DNA from: Stieleria mannarensis | GTDB taxonomy: Bacteria; Planctomycetota; Planctomycetia; Pirellulales; Pirellulaceae | Direction: 5' to 3' | Length of the DNA stretch: 64,000 bases | Assembly (NCBI RefSeq): GCF_014154935.1 | Contig: NZ_JACEHH010000006.1 | Location: forward strand, 172,420-236,419 | Shown here: positions 37,579 through 47,285 of the stretch, piece after piece | Layout: each line of letters begins with the position of its first letter | How positions within the stretch are numbered: the stretch's first letter is position 1 | Notes under the pieces: model-generated | Seen by the model: the letters and a program-made list of their open reading frames with translations, nothing else | Database searches by the model: none | Told to the model about the DNA's origin: nothing | Position numbers and translations under genes: made by a program

Positions 37579-39687
37579 ATGAGTGACAATAAACGATCCA
37601 ATCGCGGTTCCGACGATCCAAATGACCGACGCGACGCACCATCGCGGGAAACGCGGACCGGTGGCGTCTGGCTGGTCATCATCGGCGTGATCTTGGCGGT
37701 GATGATGAGCGCCCTGCTGTTCGGGCAAAACAGCCGCTCGCTGCGCTATCCCGACTTGGCCAAACTGCTGATCGAACACGCCAAACAAAAGCAGATCGAA
37801 GAGGAAGGCGGCAAGGCGGAAACGCCGAAAATCGTCGTCGATTCACCGAAAGACCCCAAGATCCAACTGGAGTTCTCTGATTTACAACTCGTGTTGCTCG
37901 GCGACGAAAAAATCACCGGCACCGTGATGTATCGCTCCCTCGGTTCGGGCAGCAAGGCGGCCAGCGACCCGGAGAATTTGCCGACGCGGACCGATTTCGA
38001 AACCGTCCGTGTGGTCAACGAAACGCAGGACGCCTACTTCGACAAGATCTTGCGTGACTCCGGCGTGACCTGGGACAACGCACGCCCCAATCGCTGGCTG
38101 GCGGACAACTGGTTCAATCTGTTCATGCTGGGAGCGATCATCGCCATCGGCGTGATCATGTTGCGGCGGATCGGCGGCGTCGGTTCGCCGATGTCCTTCT
38201 CGCGCAGCCGCGGCAAGTTGCACGGCCAAGAAGACCTGTCGATCTCGTTCGAAGACGCGGCGGGGATCGACGAAGCGGTGGAAGAAGTCCGTGAGATCGT
38301 CGACTTTCTCAAGAACAGCGAAAAATACCAGGCACTCGGCGGCCGTATCCCCAAAGGCGTGTTGCTGGTCGGTCCGCCCGGAACCGGGAAAACCCTGTTG
38401 GCCAAAGCGATCGCCGGTGAAGCCGGGGTGCCGTTCTTCAGTCTGTCCGGCAGCGATTTCGTGGAGATGTTCGTCGGGGTCGGGGCCGCACGCGTCCGCG
38501 ACATGTTCCAACAAGCGACCAGCCGCGCGCCGTGCATCATCTTTATCGACGAACTGGACGCCCTCGGTAAAAGCCGCTCGGGCAGCGTCGTCGGCGGGCA
38601 CGACGAACGCGAACAAACGCTCAACGCGCTGCTGGTGGAAATGGACGGGTTCGATTCCAACAACGGCGTGATCGTGGTCGCCGCGACCAACCGTCCCGAA
38701 ACGTTGGACCCGGCGCTGTTGCGGCCCGGACGGTTCGACCGCCAAGTGCTGGTCGATCGTCCCGACGTGGCCGGACGCGAAGCGATCCTGAAAGTCCACG
38801 TCCGCAGCGTGAAATTGGACGACGAAGTTGACCTGCGTCACATCGCCTCGATCACCAGCGGCTTTGTCGGTGCGGACTTGGCCAACCTGGTCAACGAAGC
38901 CGCACTGCTGGCCGCGCGGGCCGACAAGTCCGCCGTCAGCACGACCGAGTTTGACGAAGCGGTCGATCGAGTCACCGCGGGGTTGGAAAAGAAGAACCGC
39001 GTGATGAACGAGGACGAAAAGATCCGCGTGGCCTATCACGAAGCCGCCCACGCGCTCGTCGCCGCCGCACTGCCCAACACCGATCCGGTCCACAAGGTCA
39101 GCATCATCCCACGCGGGTTCGCCGCACTGGGGTACACCATGCAGCGCCCCGACTCCGAACGCTACCTGATGACCAAACTGGAATTGGAAAGCCGGATGAA
39201 GGTCCTGTTGGCCGGCACGCTGGCCGAAGAAATGGTGCTGCAAGACATCAGCACCGGAGCCCAGAACGACTTGGAACGCTGCACCGAAATCGCCCGCAGC
39301 ATGGTGATGGATTTCGGCATGAGCCGGCTGGGGCGGATCAATTATCGCCACAGCACCGGATCGCCGTTCCTGGCCGGCGGTGGCGGAAACGGACACAGCA
39401 TGACCTATGGCGAAGACACGGCCAAGTTGATCGACAAAGAAGTGTCGCGGATCGTCGAAGACGCGCTCACGCAAACCCGCGAGATCCTGACCCAGCGCCG
39501 CGAAGTGCTCGAAGCGATCACGCAGCGGTTGCTGGAAGTCGAATCGATCGACAACAGCGAATTGTTCCGAGTCATCAAGGAACATTCCACCGGCCCCTGG
39601 TTGGTCCCCGGCACCATTACCGAAAAACCTCGGGCACAAATTCGCAAACCGGAAAATGATTTGGATACACTGAAGGACGCGGAATAA
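37579..39687 (+). CDS. ftsH: ATP-dependent zinc metalloprotease FtsH
   Basis: 702 residues. There are two membrane helices (about 30-48 and 176-196) around an extracytoplasmic domain that is longer than usual (about 125 residues). The AAA module has Walker A GPPGTGKT (265-272), Walker [12 protein letters not shown], and the second region of homology [15 protein letters not shown]. The protease zinc site HEAAH is at residues 487-491. It degrades misfolded membrane proteins and short-lived regulators. It is transcribed divergently from dxr-rseP, so two membrane proteases share this 170-base intergenic region. Confidence 0.98.
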   Translation: MSDNKRSNRGSDDPNDRRDAPSRETRTGGVWLVIIGVILAVMMSALLFGQNSRSLRYPDLAKLLIEHAKQKQIEEEGGKAETPKIVVDSPKDPKIQLEFSDLQLVLLGDEKITGTVMYRSLGSGSKAASDPENLPTRTDFETVRVVNETQDAYFDKILRDSGVTWDNARPNRWLADNWFNLFMLGAIIAIGVIMLRRIGGVGSPMSFSRSRGKLHGQEDLSISFEDAAGIDEAVEEVREIVDFLKNSEKYQALGGRIPKGVLLVGPPGTGKTLLAKAIAGEAGVPFFSLSGSDFVEMFVGVGAARVRDMFQQATSRAPCIIFIDELDALGKSRSGSVVGGHDEREQTLNALLVEMDGFDSNNGVIVVAATNRPETLDPALLRPGRFDRQVLVDRPDVAGREAILKVHVRSVKLDDEVDLRHIASITSGFVGADLANLVNEAALLAARADKSAVSTTEFDEAVDRVTAGLEKKNRVMNEDEKIRVAYHEAAHALVAAALPNTDPVHKVSIIPRGFAALGYTMQRPDSERYLMTKLELESRMKVLLAGTLAEEMVLQDISTGAQNDLERCTEIARSMVMDFGMSRLGRINYRHSTGSPFLAGGGGNGHSMTYGEDTAKLIDKEVSRIVEDALTQTREILTQRREVLEAITQRLLEVESIDNSELFRVIKEHSTGPWLVPGTITEKPRAQIRKPENDLDTLKDAE

Positions 39688-39715
39688 CGCTCTTCCCTTC
39701 ATTTGATTCAACTCC

Positions 39716-40702
39716 ATGCGAAAACCAATCAGTTTGCTGTTGCTGCTCGCGGTCGCCTCCTTGGGTGACGCACAAACACCGTCCACGATCGGCCAGATCG
39801 AAGTCTTGTCGCCGGAAATGGAACAGTACGCCGACGCCGGCACCAAAATCGAGGTGCTGGCGGGGGGATTCACTTGGACCGAGGGACCGGTTTGGATCAC
39901 CGACGATGGAGGCGGGCACCTGCTGTTTTCGGACATTCCTCGCAACAGCATTTTCCGCTGGTCCCAGTCCCGCGGCGTGGAATTGTTCATGCGACCGAGT
40001 GGCTACACCGGGGTCAGCTACTACGGATTGGAACCCGGGTCGAACGGATTGACGCTTGATCCCCAGCATCGTTTGACGATGTGCGAACACGGCGATCGCC
40101 GCGTCTCCGTGCTGACCCGCGGCGGCGGAAAACTGACACTGGCCGATCGCTACCAGGGCAAACGACTGAACAGCCCCAATGATTTGACGTTCGACAAATC
40201 GGGCAACCTGTACTTCACCGATCCACCCTACGGTTTGCCCGAACGCGCCGATGATCCGCGTCGCGAACTGGATTTCTGTGGCGTCTATCGGCTCGCGACC
40301 GACGGTACGTTGACGTTGTTGACCAAAGAGATGACACGCCCCAACGGGATCGGGTTGTCGCCGGATGAAAAGACGCTGTACGTCGCGCAAAGCGATCCCG
40401 GCCGACCGATCTGGATGGCGTTCCCGATCGGCGACGACGGAAATCTGGGCGAAGGGAAAGTGCTGCACGATGCCAAAGCAGCAATGAAGGACTATCCAGG
40501 GCTTCCCGATGGGATGACCATCAAAAAAGACGGCACGATTTTCGGCAGCGGCCCCGGTGCGATCTATGTGCTCACCGCCGATGGCAAACTGATCGGACGC
40601 ATGATCACCGGCGGACGCGTCAGCAACTGTACCTTCGACAGCGAAGAAGCCTACCTGTACATCACCGCGGACAACTTCCTGTGCCGCGTCAAGATGAAGT
40701 AA
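39716..40702 (+). CDS. Secreted SMP-30/gluconolactonase/LRE-family protein
   Basis: 328 residues with a signal peptide (LLLLLAVASLGDAQ). The six-bladed propeller pattern is clear: TEGPVWITDDGGGHLLFSDIP, LNSPNDLTFDKSGNLYFTDPPYG, RPNGIGLSPDEKTLYVAQ and GLPDGMTIKKDGTIF. The Glu of TEGP and the Asn of SPND and RPNG are the usual divalent-metal ligands. Members hydrolyse lactones such as gluconolactone. It starts 28 bases after ftsH and may be co-transcribed with it, but no functional link is evident. Confidence 0.92.
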   Translation: MRKPISLLLLLAVASLGDAQTPSTIGQIEVLSPEMEQYADAGTKIEVLAGGFTWTEGPVWITDDGGGHLLFSDIPRNSIFRWSQSRGVELFMRPSGYTGVSYYGLEPGSNGLTLDPQHRLTMCEHGDRRVSVLTRGGGKLTLADRYQGKRLNSPNDLTFDKSGNLYFTDPPYGLPERADDPRRELDFCGVYRLATDGTLTLLTKEMTRPNGIGLSPDEKTLYVAQSDPGRPIWMAFPIGDDGNLGEGKVLHDAKAAMKDYPGLPDGMTIKKDGTIFGSGPGAIYVLTADGKLIGRMITGGRVSNCTFDSEEAYLYITADNFLCRVKMK

Positions 40703-40771
40703 ACATCATGCCGCCCCGAATCATTCTGCCATCCCTTTCCTGCATCTTCCAAACGTGACAGGAAGGGGAGA

Positions 40772-40858
40772 GGTAAGAAGATTTTGGAGGTAGGAAAATT
40801 GCTGATCTCGGTTCGGACGTACATCTCACAATTTTCTTACCTCCGAAATCTTCTTACC
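40772..40858. repeat. 87-bp palindromic element, copy 2
   Basis: The left arm 40772-40800 (ggtaagaagattttggaggt plus aggaaaatt) pairs with 40830-40858 at 27 of 29 positions around a 29-base centre unrelated to that of the copy at 20689-20779. The arms of the two copies are about 90 percent identical, so this is one element family. Confidence 0.85.
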
Positions 40859-40934
40859 CGTTTTCCGCATCGGCTACGAAACTCGCCCGTCCGCGTGGGC
40901 GCGTGCAAATCATGCCGAATTGCCTCGCCCGCTC

Positions 40935-41927
40935 TCACGCAGTTCGGCGGCGCAACTCACCTCTGGAATACAACCGATAACCGATCCGCCGCAGGCAAAC
41001 GACCACACTGCCTGCGATCACGGTTCCGGTCAAGCAAGTCGACAGGGGTGCGACGGCGCACTGCAGATTCCAATGCAGCCCCAGCGCCGGAGTCTTCATC
41101 TGCAGCGCAATGAAGCCGATGGCAAAAACGGCAACTTGGATCAACGCGATCAACAGAAAGCGTCGAAAGCCGCCCCGTGACCTACCGTCGCTCAGGCCCC
41201 CAAGGAACAACAGCAGCGTCACGATGCCGACGCCAACCGACGGCAAGACGACCACCAAAGTTTCATAGAAGAACGCTAAGGCGTTGGACTGATAGCTGGC
41301 TGCAAACGACAAGCGAGCGAGGGTGAAAAACAAGGCGCTCACGAGCACCCATTCCATCAGCCCGATCAAGCTTGCTCGCGGTCTGTTCATTTCCTGTAGA
41401 CCAATCTTGATCGTCCATCCGCGATAGTACTGCATCGCCGCGGCGGGGACGACCGACGCGAACGAGAGTGCCGGAGCCAGGATGAGATGGCCAATGATGC
41501 GTCCGTAGTCCGCTTCATACATCATCGCGTGTGTGACCCAGCGGCGTTCAGTGACCACCATCACCCCCCCCGTCACCATACAGTGGATGACCACGTAACC
41601 CATCGCCATCGCCCAACGCTTCGTGCCGCTGCCGGCACGCAGAAAAATCGCCGCCAAGATCGCCAGACCGGGAGAGCACAACAGCGCCGTCGAAAAGCCT
41701 AAAATCGCGTAACTGACCGCGATTTCGATCGTCGTGTCCAGACTATTCCCCAGCGGAATCCAGGCCATGATTTTCGTGACCAGCAAACTGCATTGGGGCA
41801 GCCCGAAAACCAGCAACGTCAACACCGTCCACCAGATCCACTTTCTCGGCGAACGGCTGCTTGGGTTTGGGCGTGCGGGAACCACTCGCGCGACATCACC
41901 GTCCGAATCGGATTCGCTCTCCGCCAC
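40935..41927 (-). CDS. Polytopic membrane protein of unknown function (330 aa)
   Basis: Hydrophobic segments at about residues 32-58, 68-95, 102-128, 145-168, 190-212, 220-245, 255-278 and 292-312 suggest eight membrane helices. The N-terminus is acidic (MAESESDSDGD). No transporter signature is recognised. It starts 2 bases after the stop of the Uma2 gene, so both are translated from one mRNA. Confidence 0.72.
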   Translation of the reverse strand: MAESESDSDGDVARVVPARPNPSSRSPRKWIWWTVLTLLVFGLPQCSLLVTKIMAWIPLGNSLDTTIEIAVSYAILGFSTALLCSPGLAILAAIFLRAGSGTKRWAMAMGYVVIHCMVTGGVMVVTERRWVTHAMMYEADYGRIIGHLILAPALSFASVVPAAAMQYYRGWTIKIGLQEMNRPRASLIGLMEWVLVSALFFTLARLSFAASYQSNALAFFYETLVVVLPSVGVGIVTLLLFLGGLSDGRSRGGFRRFLLIALIQVAVFAIGFIALQMKTPALGLHWNLQCAVAPLSTCLTGTVIAGSVVVCLRRIGYRLYSRGELRRRTA

Positions 41928-41929
41928 CG

Positions 41930-42598
41930 CTACTGAATCACTTCGGGGCGATCGAACACGGTGGAAACGTCGACGGCAAAATCAGCCAACAATCGCGACG
42001 CCGCCGATTGGCCGTCGAAGGTTCGACTCAATTCGTCGTAACCTGTTCCCCCGTTGTCGAGCCCAAGCACGGTGACGCTGCGGTCACGCGGATCGACGAT
42101 CCAGTACTCGGGAATGCCGGCTTTCGAATAATCCTGCCGCTTCTCAACCCAATCCCGGTCCGGATCGCTCTCACTGACGATCTCCATCACCAAGTCGGCT
42201 CCCTCCCAGAACTTGGGCGTGCGTCGCTCGCGGTTCTCCGCTGACATGTACATCACATCAGGTTCCCGGAATTTCCCATCCCACAATCGAATCGGCAGAG
42301 GCGCGACTAGGCAAATACCCTGCATCCGGCGGTGCGTGTCGATGAAGTTTCGAAGCTGCAGCCACAGAAAGAGCGAGATCGCCTGATGCAATTCCGTCGG
42401 CATGCGTAGGATCTCCAACACTCCGTTTTCGTATTCAACCAGTCGTCCCGCGTCCAACCCCAGGTAGTCCGACTCCGACCAAGCCCCCTGTCGCGGGTAG
42501 AGGTTGGCGATCTCCCACGTGGGTTCGCCGATTCGACTCGCTCGTGGTTGGCTGGACATGGTTGCGTGAAACAAGGAAATTGGCCGATCATTCGCCAT
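41930..42598 (-). CDS. Uma2 family (DUF820) putative PD-(D/E)XK endonuclease
   Basis: 222 residues from the ATG at 42598; an alternative ATG at 42559 (MSSQPRASRIG) would give 209. The nuclease-fold residues look intact: EPDVMYMS, DLVMEIVSESDPDRD and KRQDYSKAGIPEYWIVDP, i.e. the D, E and K of the core in order. Uma2 proteins are abundant in cyanobacteria and planctomycetes, and their biological role is not settled. It is coupled to the membrane-protein gene downstream. Confidence 0.9.
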   Translation of the reverse strand: MANDRPISLFHATMSSQPRASRIGEPTWEIANLYPRQGAWSESDYLGLDAGRLVEYENGVLEILRMPTELHQAISLFLWLQLRNFIDTHRRMQGICLVAPLPIRLWDGKFREPDVMYMSAENRERRTPKFWEGADLVMEIVSESDPDRDWVEKRQDYSKAGIPEYWIVDPRDRSVTVLGLDNGGTGYDELSRTFDGQSAASRLLADFAVDVSTVFDRPEVIQ

Positions 42599-42662
42599 GG
42601 ATGATCTTCAACATAGACCGCAGCAGCCGTCAATGCAAAGGATCGGACAGCCGGACTGGCGC

Positions 42663-43196
42663 TCAACGACCGACAAGCAATCGCACGTCGTCGACGTTCC
42701 AATACTCCTTCACGACCGGCACGACGACTTTCTTTTCGAAGTGCATGAACCCCAGTAACACGCCGAGGGTCGTCATCAACAGCGTGGCAATCAATCCACC
42801 CACAATCGCCGCGATCGGTCCGAGCCGTGACAGGGCAATCGCAAACAGCACGCCGAGCGCCAAGCCGGCAACGCCGCCCAGGCTCATGTACTTGAACATT
42901 CCCGGCCGGCCGGCACGCTCAAGTTCCTGTTCGGGGATTTCGGCCAGCAAGCGATCGTAATACTCGGCGATCGTTTCCTCGGCGCCTTCCCAGCGAAATT
43001 GGGCGACGTCGTCCTGCATTTCACAGTGCACACACAACGTCGTTTCAATCCCCGACAGCGGGTTGGCGACCGATTCAAACTCGGGGCCCGAGATCACCGT
43101 CGTCTGTCCGCATGGCAGGTGGATGTAGCTGAAAGATTCGGGAACACCCATACGTTTCGCCCAAGGGAGTTGTCGCGTCTGCACTGGTTCACGCAT
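42663..43196 (-). CDS. Small membrane protein with N-terminal beta/Cys domain (177 aa)
   Basis: The ATG at 43196 (MREPVQTRQLPW) is preferred; MGVPESF at 43151 is possible. The N-terminal 70 residues are soluble with two cysteine positions (LPCGQTTV and TTLCVHCEMQDD), perhaps a small metal site. Two membrane helices follow at about 115-150, separated by Gly/Ile-rich sequence, and the tail ends NVDDVRLLVGR. No family was recognised. It is divergent from uvrA with only 60 bases between. Confidence 0.65.
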   Translation of the reverse strand: MREPVQTRQLPWAKRMGVPESFSYIHLPCGQTTVISGPEFESVANPLSGIETTLCVHCEMQDDVAQFRWEGAEETIAEYYDRLLAEIPEQELERAGRPGMFKYMSLGGVAGLALGVLFAIALSRLGPIAAIVGGLIATLLMTTLGVLLGFMHFEKKVVVPVVKEYWNVDDVRLLVGR

Positions 43197-43256
43197 TGTA
43201 GGCGCCCCACGGCTGGTGGTGTGTCCCCGACGCGGTGCGGCGACATCAGGCTGACG

Positions 43257-46229
43257 ATGCGCTACACTGCTTGCGATTCGTTTCCGACACGACGCCAAAC
43301 TCCACCCAAGTTGCCCTTGTCCTCACCATCAGCCCCCACGCGTTCCCCGGCGAGCGCCAAAGTGATCTCCGTTCGCGGTTGCCGCGTCCACAACCTGCGC
43401 GATGTCGATTTGGATTTACCTCGCGGTAAACTGATCGCCTTTTGCGGCCTGTCCGGCAGCGGCAAGAGCTCTCTTGCGCTCGACACGCTGTATGCCGAAG
43501 GCCAGCGGTGTTACATCGAAAGCTTTTCGGCCTACACCCGCCAATTCCTTCAGCGGCTGGATAAACCCGCCTGCGATTCGATCACCGGGATTCCACCGGC
43601 GGTGGCGGTGACCCGCGCCGGCGGATCGAAAACGAACCGCAGCACCGTGGGGACGACGACCGAGATCGCCGACCACCTGCGGCTGCTGTTTGCCAAGTGC
43701 GCCACGCTGTACTGCACCGGGTGCGGTCGCGAAGTCCGGGAGGACGATCCGACAACCATCGCCGAAGAACTGGCCGCGTCGACCGGACGTGCGATGATCG
43801 GATTCCAGGTCTTCTTGCCCAATCGAAAATCCGGCGGTGAGATCTTGCTGGGGCTGCAGCGGGCCGGCTACCTGAGGCTGATCTTGGGCGGCGAAACGTT
43901 TCACCTGTCCGATTCCGATCGGTCGGCGTTGGCCAAGAAGATCGGACGCGGGGGGGCCGAATGCATCGTCGTGGTCGATCGCGTTTCCGGCCAGACCGAC
44001 CTGTCGCGCCTGACCGAATCGCTGGAAACGGCCATGGACGAAGGGCACGGACGCGCGGTCGTTCTGACCGATGCCCCCCTGCTCCCTGCATCCCCCAGCG
44101 GTGACTCGCCCCCCGATGACAACTCGATCCCAGGCCGAATCACCCAGATCGACGGCCGCGACTGGATCCAACGCGTGATCAGCGACCAACGACGCTGCGA
44201 TCAATGCGACCTGGATTACCCCGATCCGGTGCCGCGACTTTTCAATTTCAACAACCCCTTGGGGGCCTGCGAAATCTGCGAGGGGTTCGGCGAACTGGTC
44301 GACGTGGACATGGATCTGGTCGTGCCCGATCCGACACTTTCGATCGCCGAGGGGGCGATCGCGCCTTGGAACACACCGTCGTACCGACATGAACTGGAGG
44401 AGTTGTTGGCGTTGGCGGACGATTACGACCTGCCGACCGACGTACCCTACAGCAAACTGAAAAAGAAACACTTGAAACTAATTCAACGCGGAGTCCCGGA
44501 GCGCGACTTCGGTGGGCTGGACGGTTTCTTTGCCTGGCTGGATCGCAAAAAGTACAAGATGCACATCCGCATCTTTGCCTCGCGATTCCGCAGCTATCGA
44601 ACGTGCGACGGCTGCGACGGCCGGCGCTACAACGCTTCGGCGCTGGCTTACAAGATCGCCGATCGGACGATCGCGGACCTGTTGGAAATGCCGGCAACCG
44701 CCGCGTCCGATTTCTTTCGTGACGCACCGCTGGAACCCCGGCAACGCGCGATCGCAGCCGAACCCTTGCGTCAAATCGCCGATCGAATCGGTTACCTGGA
44801 ATCGGTCGGGCTGGGTTACCTGCAACTGAACCGTCCCCTGCGAACACTCTCCGGCGGCGAAACGCAACGGGTCGCGTTGACCGCCGCCTTGGGCGGAAAC
44901 CTGGTCAACATGTTGTACGTGTTGGATGAACCGACCGCGGGGCTGCACCCCAAGGATGTCCGTCGCTTGTCCGAATCGATCGGTTCGTTGCGTGATCGTG
45001 GCAACACGGTCATCGTCGTCGAACATAACGAAACAATGATCGAAACGGCGGACCGGGTGGTCGAAATCGGCCCCGGGGCCGGTCGCGACGGAGGACGCGT
45101 GGTGTTCGAAGGAACGCCGAAGCAAATGTTGCGCAACCGCGATTCGTTGACCGGGCAATTCCTTTCGGGCAAGCGGGGACACACGTTGCGGCATCACGAA
45201 CCACGCGATGCCCGCGGCCGCATCACCTTGCGGGGAGCGAGCGGTCACAATCTGCAAAACGTCACCGTCGATTTTCCGCTCGGCGTGTTGTGCGTCGTCA
45301 CCGGCGTTTCGGGCAGCGGCAAAAGTTCGCTGGTCCAGGACACGTTGCTGGAAGCGATCCGTCACGAAAAACTGCACCAAGCCGCCAAGCCCCTTCCGTA
45401 CCAATCGGTCAGCGGACTGGGGCAGATCCAAGATTGCGTGTCGGTCGATCAGTCGCCGATCAGCCGTTCCCCACGCAGCTGTCCGGTGACATATCTGAAG
45501 GCGTTCGATCCGATTCGAAAGGTGTTTGCCGAGAGCGTCGAAGCGAGGGCCCGAGGGCTGACGCCCAGCCACTTCACGTTCAACAGCGCCAAGGGGCAGT
45601 GTCCGGAATGTGAAGGCGCCGGTGTGTTGGAGATCGACATGCAGTTCCTGGCCGACGTTTCGATGCAATGTCCGGAATGTCACGGCACGCGTTTCCGCGA
45701 CGATATTTTAAAAGCACGGTATCGTGATCGATCGATCGCCGATGTGTTGGCGATGAGCGCCCGCGAGGCGTATGACTTCTTCCGCGGTGCGGCGAAGGTC
45801 CAGGCGCGGCTCAAGCGGATGATTGATGTCGGACTGGGTTACCTGTCGCTGGGGCAACCCGCCACCACGCTTTCCAGCGGCGAAGGCCAGCGGTTGAAAC
45901 TGGCCGCATTCTTGGCGTCGGCGAAACGTAAACGCACGCTGTTCGTGATGGACGAGCCGACGACCGGATTGCATTTCGAGGACCTGATCCGGTTGGTCGA
46001 TTGTTTCGACGCCCTGATCGCCGACGGACATTCGCTGTTGGTCGTCGAGCACAATCCCCTGCTGATGCTCAGTGCCGACCACATCATCGACCTCGGCCCC
46101 GGCGCCGGCGACGCCGGAGGCAGAATTGTCGCCGAAGGCCCCCCCGCGGAAATCGCCAAGTGCACCGAAAGCGAAACCGGAAAGGTGCTCGCAGAAGAGA
46201 TCCGCCGCGGGGAGATGACAGAAAAATGA
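43257..46229 (+). CDS. uvrA: UvrA-family excinuclease ABC subunit A (divergent type)
   Basis: The ATG at 43257 gives 990 residues; upstream frame sequence overlaps a gene on the other strand. Walker A motifs are GLSGSGKS (64-71) and GVSGSGKS in the second half. The ABC signatures LSGGETQ and LSSGEGQ are present. Zinc modules CTGCGREV, CDQCDLDY...CEIC and CPECEGAG...CPECHGTRF are present. Several diagnostic UvrA blocks differ from the canonical protein (DQSPISRSPRSCPVTYLK; VLDEPTAGLHPKD), so this may be a second UvrA paralogue. It recognises DNA lesions with UvrB. The last four codons and stop lie inside a purine-rich repeat. Confidence 0.88.
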   Translation: MRYTACDSFPTRRQTPPKLPLSSPSAPTRSPASAKVISVRGCRVHNLRDVDLDLPRGKLIAFCGLSGSGKSSLALDTLYAEGQRCYIESFSAYTRQFLQRLDKPACDSITGIPPAVAVTRAGGSKTNRSTVGTTTEIADHLRLLFAKCATLYCTGCGREVREDDPTTIAEELAASTGRAMIGFQVFLPNRKSGGEILLGLQRAGYLRLILGGETFHLSDSDRSALAKKIGRGGAECIVVVDRVSGQTDLSRLTESLETAMDEGHGRAVVLTDAPLLPASPSGDSPPDDNSIPGRITQIDGRDWIQRVISDQRRCDQCDLDYPDPVPRLFNFNNPLGACEICEGFGELVDVDMDLVVPDPTLSIAEGAIAPWNTPSYRHELEELLALADDYDLPTDVPYSKLKKKHLKLIQRGVPERDFGGLDGFFAWLDRKKYKMHIRIFASRFRSYRTCDGCDGRRYNASALAYKIADRTIADLLEMPATAASDFFRDAPLEPRQRAIAAEPLRQIADRIGYLESVGLGYLQLNRPLRTLSGGETQRVALTAALGGNLVNMLYVLDEPTAGLHPKDVRRLSESIGSLRDRGNTVIVVEHNETMIETADRVVEIGPGAGRDGGRVVFEGTPKQMLRNRDSLTGQFLSGKRGHTLRHHEPRDARGRITLRGASGHNLQNVTVDFPLGVLCVVTGVSGSGKSSLVQDTLLEAIRHEKLHQAAKPLPYQSVSGLGQIQDCVSVDQSPISRSPRSCPVTYLKAFDPIRKVFAESVEARARGLTPSHFTFNSAKGQCPECEGAGVLEIDMQFLADVSMQCPECHGTRFRDDILKARYRDRSIADVLAMSAREAYDFFRGAAKVQARLKRMIDVGLGYLSLGQPATTLSSGEGQRLKLAAFLASAKRKRTLFVMDEPTTGLHFEDLIRLVDCFDALIADGHSLLVVEHNPLLMLSADHIIDLGPGAGDAGGRIVAEGPPAEIAKCTESETGKVLAEEIRRGEMTEK

Positions 46230-46311
46230 AGGGCAGAAAAATCGAGGGAAGAAGACAAGAAAATATTGTGGGGAAGAGGGCGATGACAGAAAAATAGGGG
46301 GCAGAAAAATG
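46217..46311. repeat. Purine-rich repeat, left inverted repeat of the GxxExxY cassette
   Basis: The motif gacagaaaaat ... ggcagaaaaat occurs twice, at 46217-46243 and 46285-46311, with gacaagaaaatattgtgggg between. The last 27 bases match 47167-47193 in inverted orientation at 26 of 27 positions, and similarity extends outward. Confidence 0.85.
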
Positions 46312-46327
46312 GAAGGAGGAAAATGTG

Positions 46328-47122
46328 ATGCCGATCGAAGTCGGAGCGGAAATTCGGGCTGTTGGGAAACGAGAGTTTTCTCAGATCTGCTATGAGGTGA
46401 TGGGGCGTGTGTTTGCGATCCGAAAGGAAATGGGGCGATTCTTTAACGAGTCCATTTATCATCGAAGGATCCGTGAATGCTTCGCCGACACCTTGTACGA
46501 GGTACCGATCGTAGTCAGCCACGGCGAATTTACCCGTCGCTAAGCTTTGGATTCGTTGTTTAGCGGTGCCGCAATCTTTGAATGGAAATCAGTGGATGCA
46601 TTATGCGACATGCACCGTGCTCAGCTATTAAACTATCTGATGCTGTGTGAAGTGCGAGCGGGAAAACTTGTCAACTTACGCCCGGAAACGATCGAGCAAG
46701 AATTCGTCAACGTTGCTCTGACGCGGGCTCAACGACAATCGTTTGGTTTAGACAGCGACAATTATTCTCCATCGTCCAGTTCGGATCATGCTTGGATGCA
46801 AGGCATGATCGCTGCCCTGAGAGATTGGGGCACCGGACTTGATCAAGGTCTTTATCTGGCACTCTCCGACTTCTTGTACGGTGGCCTGGATCAATCACAT
46901 TCGATCGCCACGGTAACCTCTGGCAATAAAGACTATGGGCAACAAAATATCCGCACCAATCTGACGGGAGACGTGATCATGATTTCAACCCTGAATCAGC
47001 ATCTCGAAGAATTTCAGCGCCACTGCCAACTCTTCCTCAACCACCTCGACAGGAATCGCCTTCACTGGCTGAACATCGGACTACACAAGGTAACTTTCGA
47101 AACGCTCCACAAAGCCGCCTAG
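46328..47122 (+). pseudogene. GxxExxY-family gene interrupted by one in-frame TAA
   Basis: A single frame runs from the ATG at 46328 to the TAG at 47122 except for a TAA at 46541-46543. The upstream part reads YEVMGRVFAIRKEMGRFF and YEVPIVVSHGEFTRR. After the stop it continues ALDSLFSGAAIFEWKSVDAL, then HRAQLLNYLMLCEVRAGKLVN, exactly the order of GxxExxY proteins, where a Tyr normally fills the stop position (TAC or TAT to TAA). The C-terminal 130 residues form the extended tail seen in long family members, ending WLNIGLHKVTFETL. Base composition is clearly less GC-rich than the neighbours, suggesting acquisition. Family function is unknown. Confidence 0.85.
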
Positions 47123-47166
47123 TCCCATTTACCTACACTCTCCTGCCCACGATTCCTCCCCACCAA

Positions 47167-47285
47167 CATTTTTCTGCCCCCCATTTTTCTGTCCTCTCCC
47201 CTGCCCTCCCCACGACATTTTCTTGTCACCCATTTTCTTGTCTTTTTCTTCCCCGAATTTCCCTGCCCCTATTTCTCTGTCCCCC
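47167..47285. repeat. Pyrimidine-rich repeat, right inverted repeat of the GxxExxY cassette
   Basis: The reverse complement gacagaaaaatggggggcag plus aaaaatg (47167-47193) pairs with 46285-46311. Further out, cattttcttgtc motifs (47217-47240) match the left-hand gacaagaaaat. The repeat extends almost to the stop of rbsC. Confidence 0.85.

Noticed and set aside
37407..37586. Small plus-strand frame (59 codons, MDDPPDCYDP) between dxr and ftsH
   Set aside because: It overlaps both neighbouring starts, lacks any recognisable family and fills what must be the divergent promoter region.
37882..39990. 702-codon minus-strand frame opposite ftsH
   Set aside because: A pure shadow of ftsH; the plus-strand frame has every FtsH motif.
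46541..46543. Recoded stop (selenocysteine or pyrrolysine type) in the GxxExxY gene
   Set aside because: The codon is TAA, which is not used for either residue, and the family has Tyr there; a nonsense mutation is simpler.
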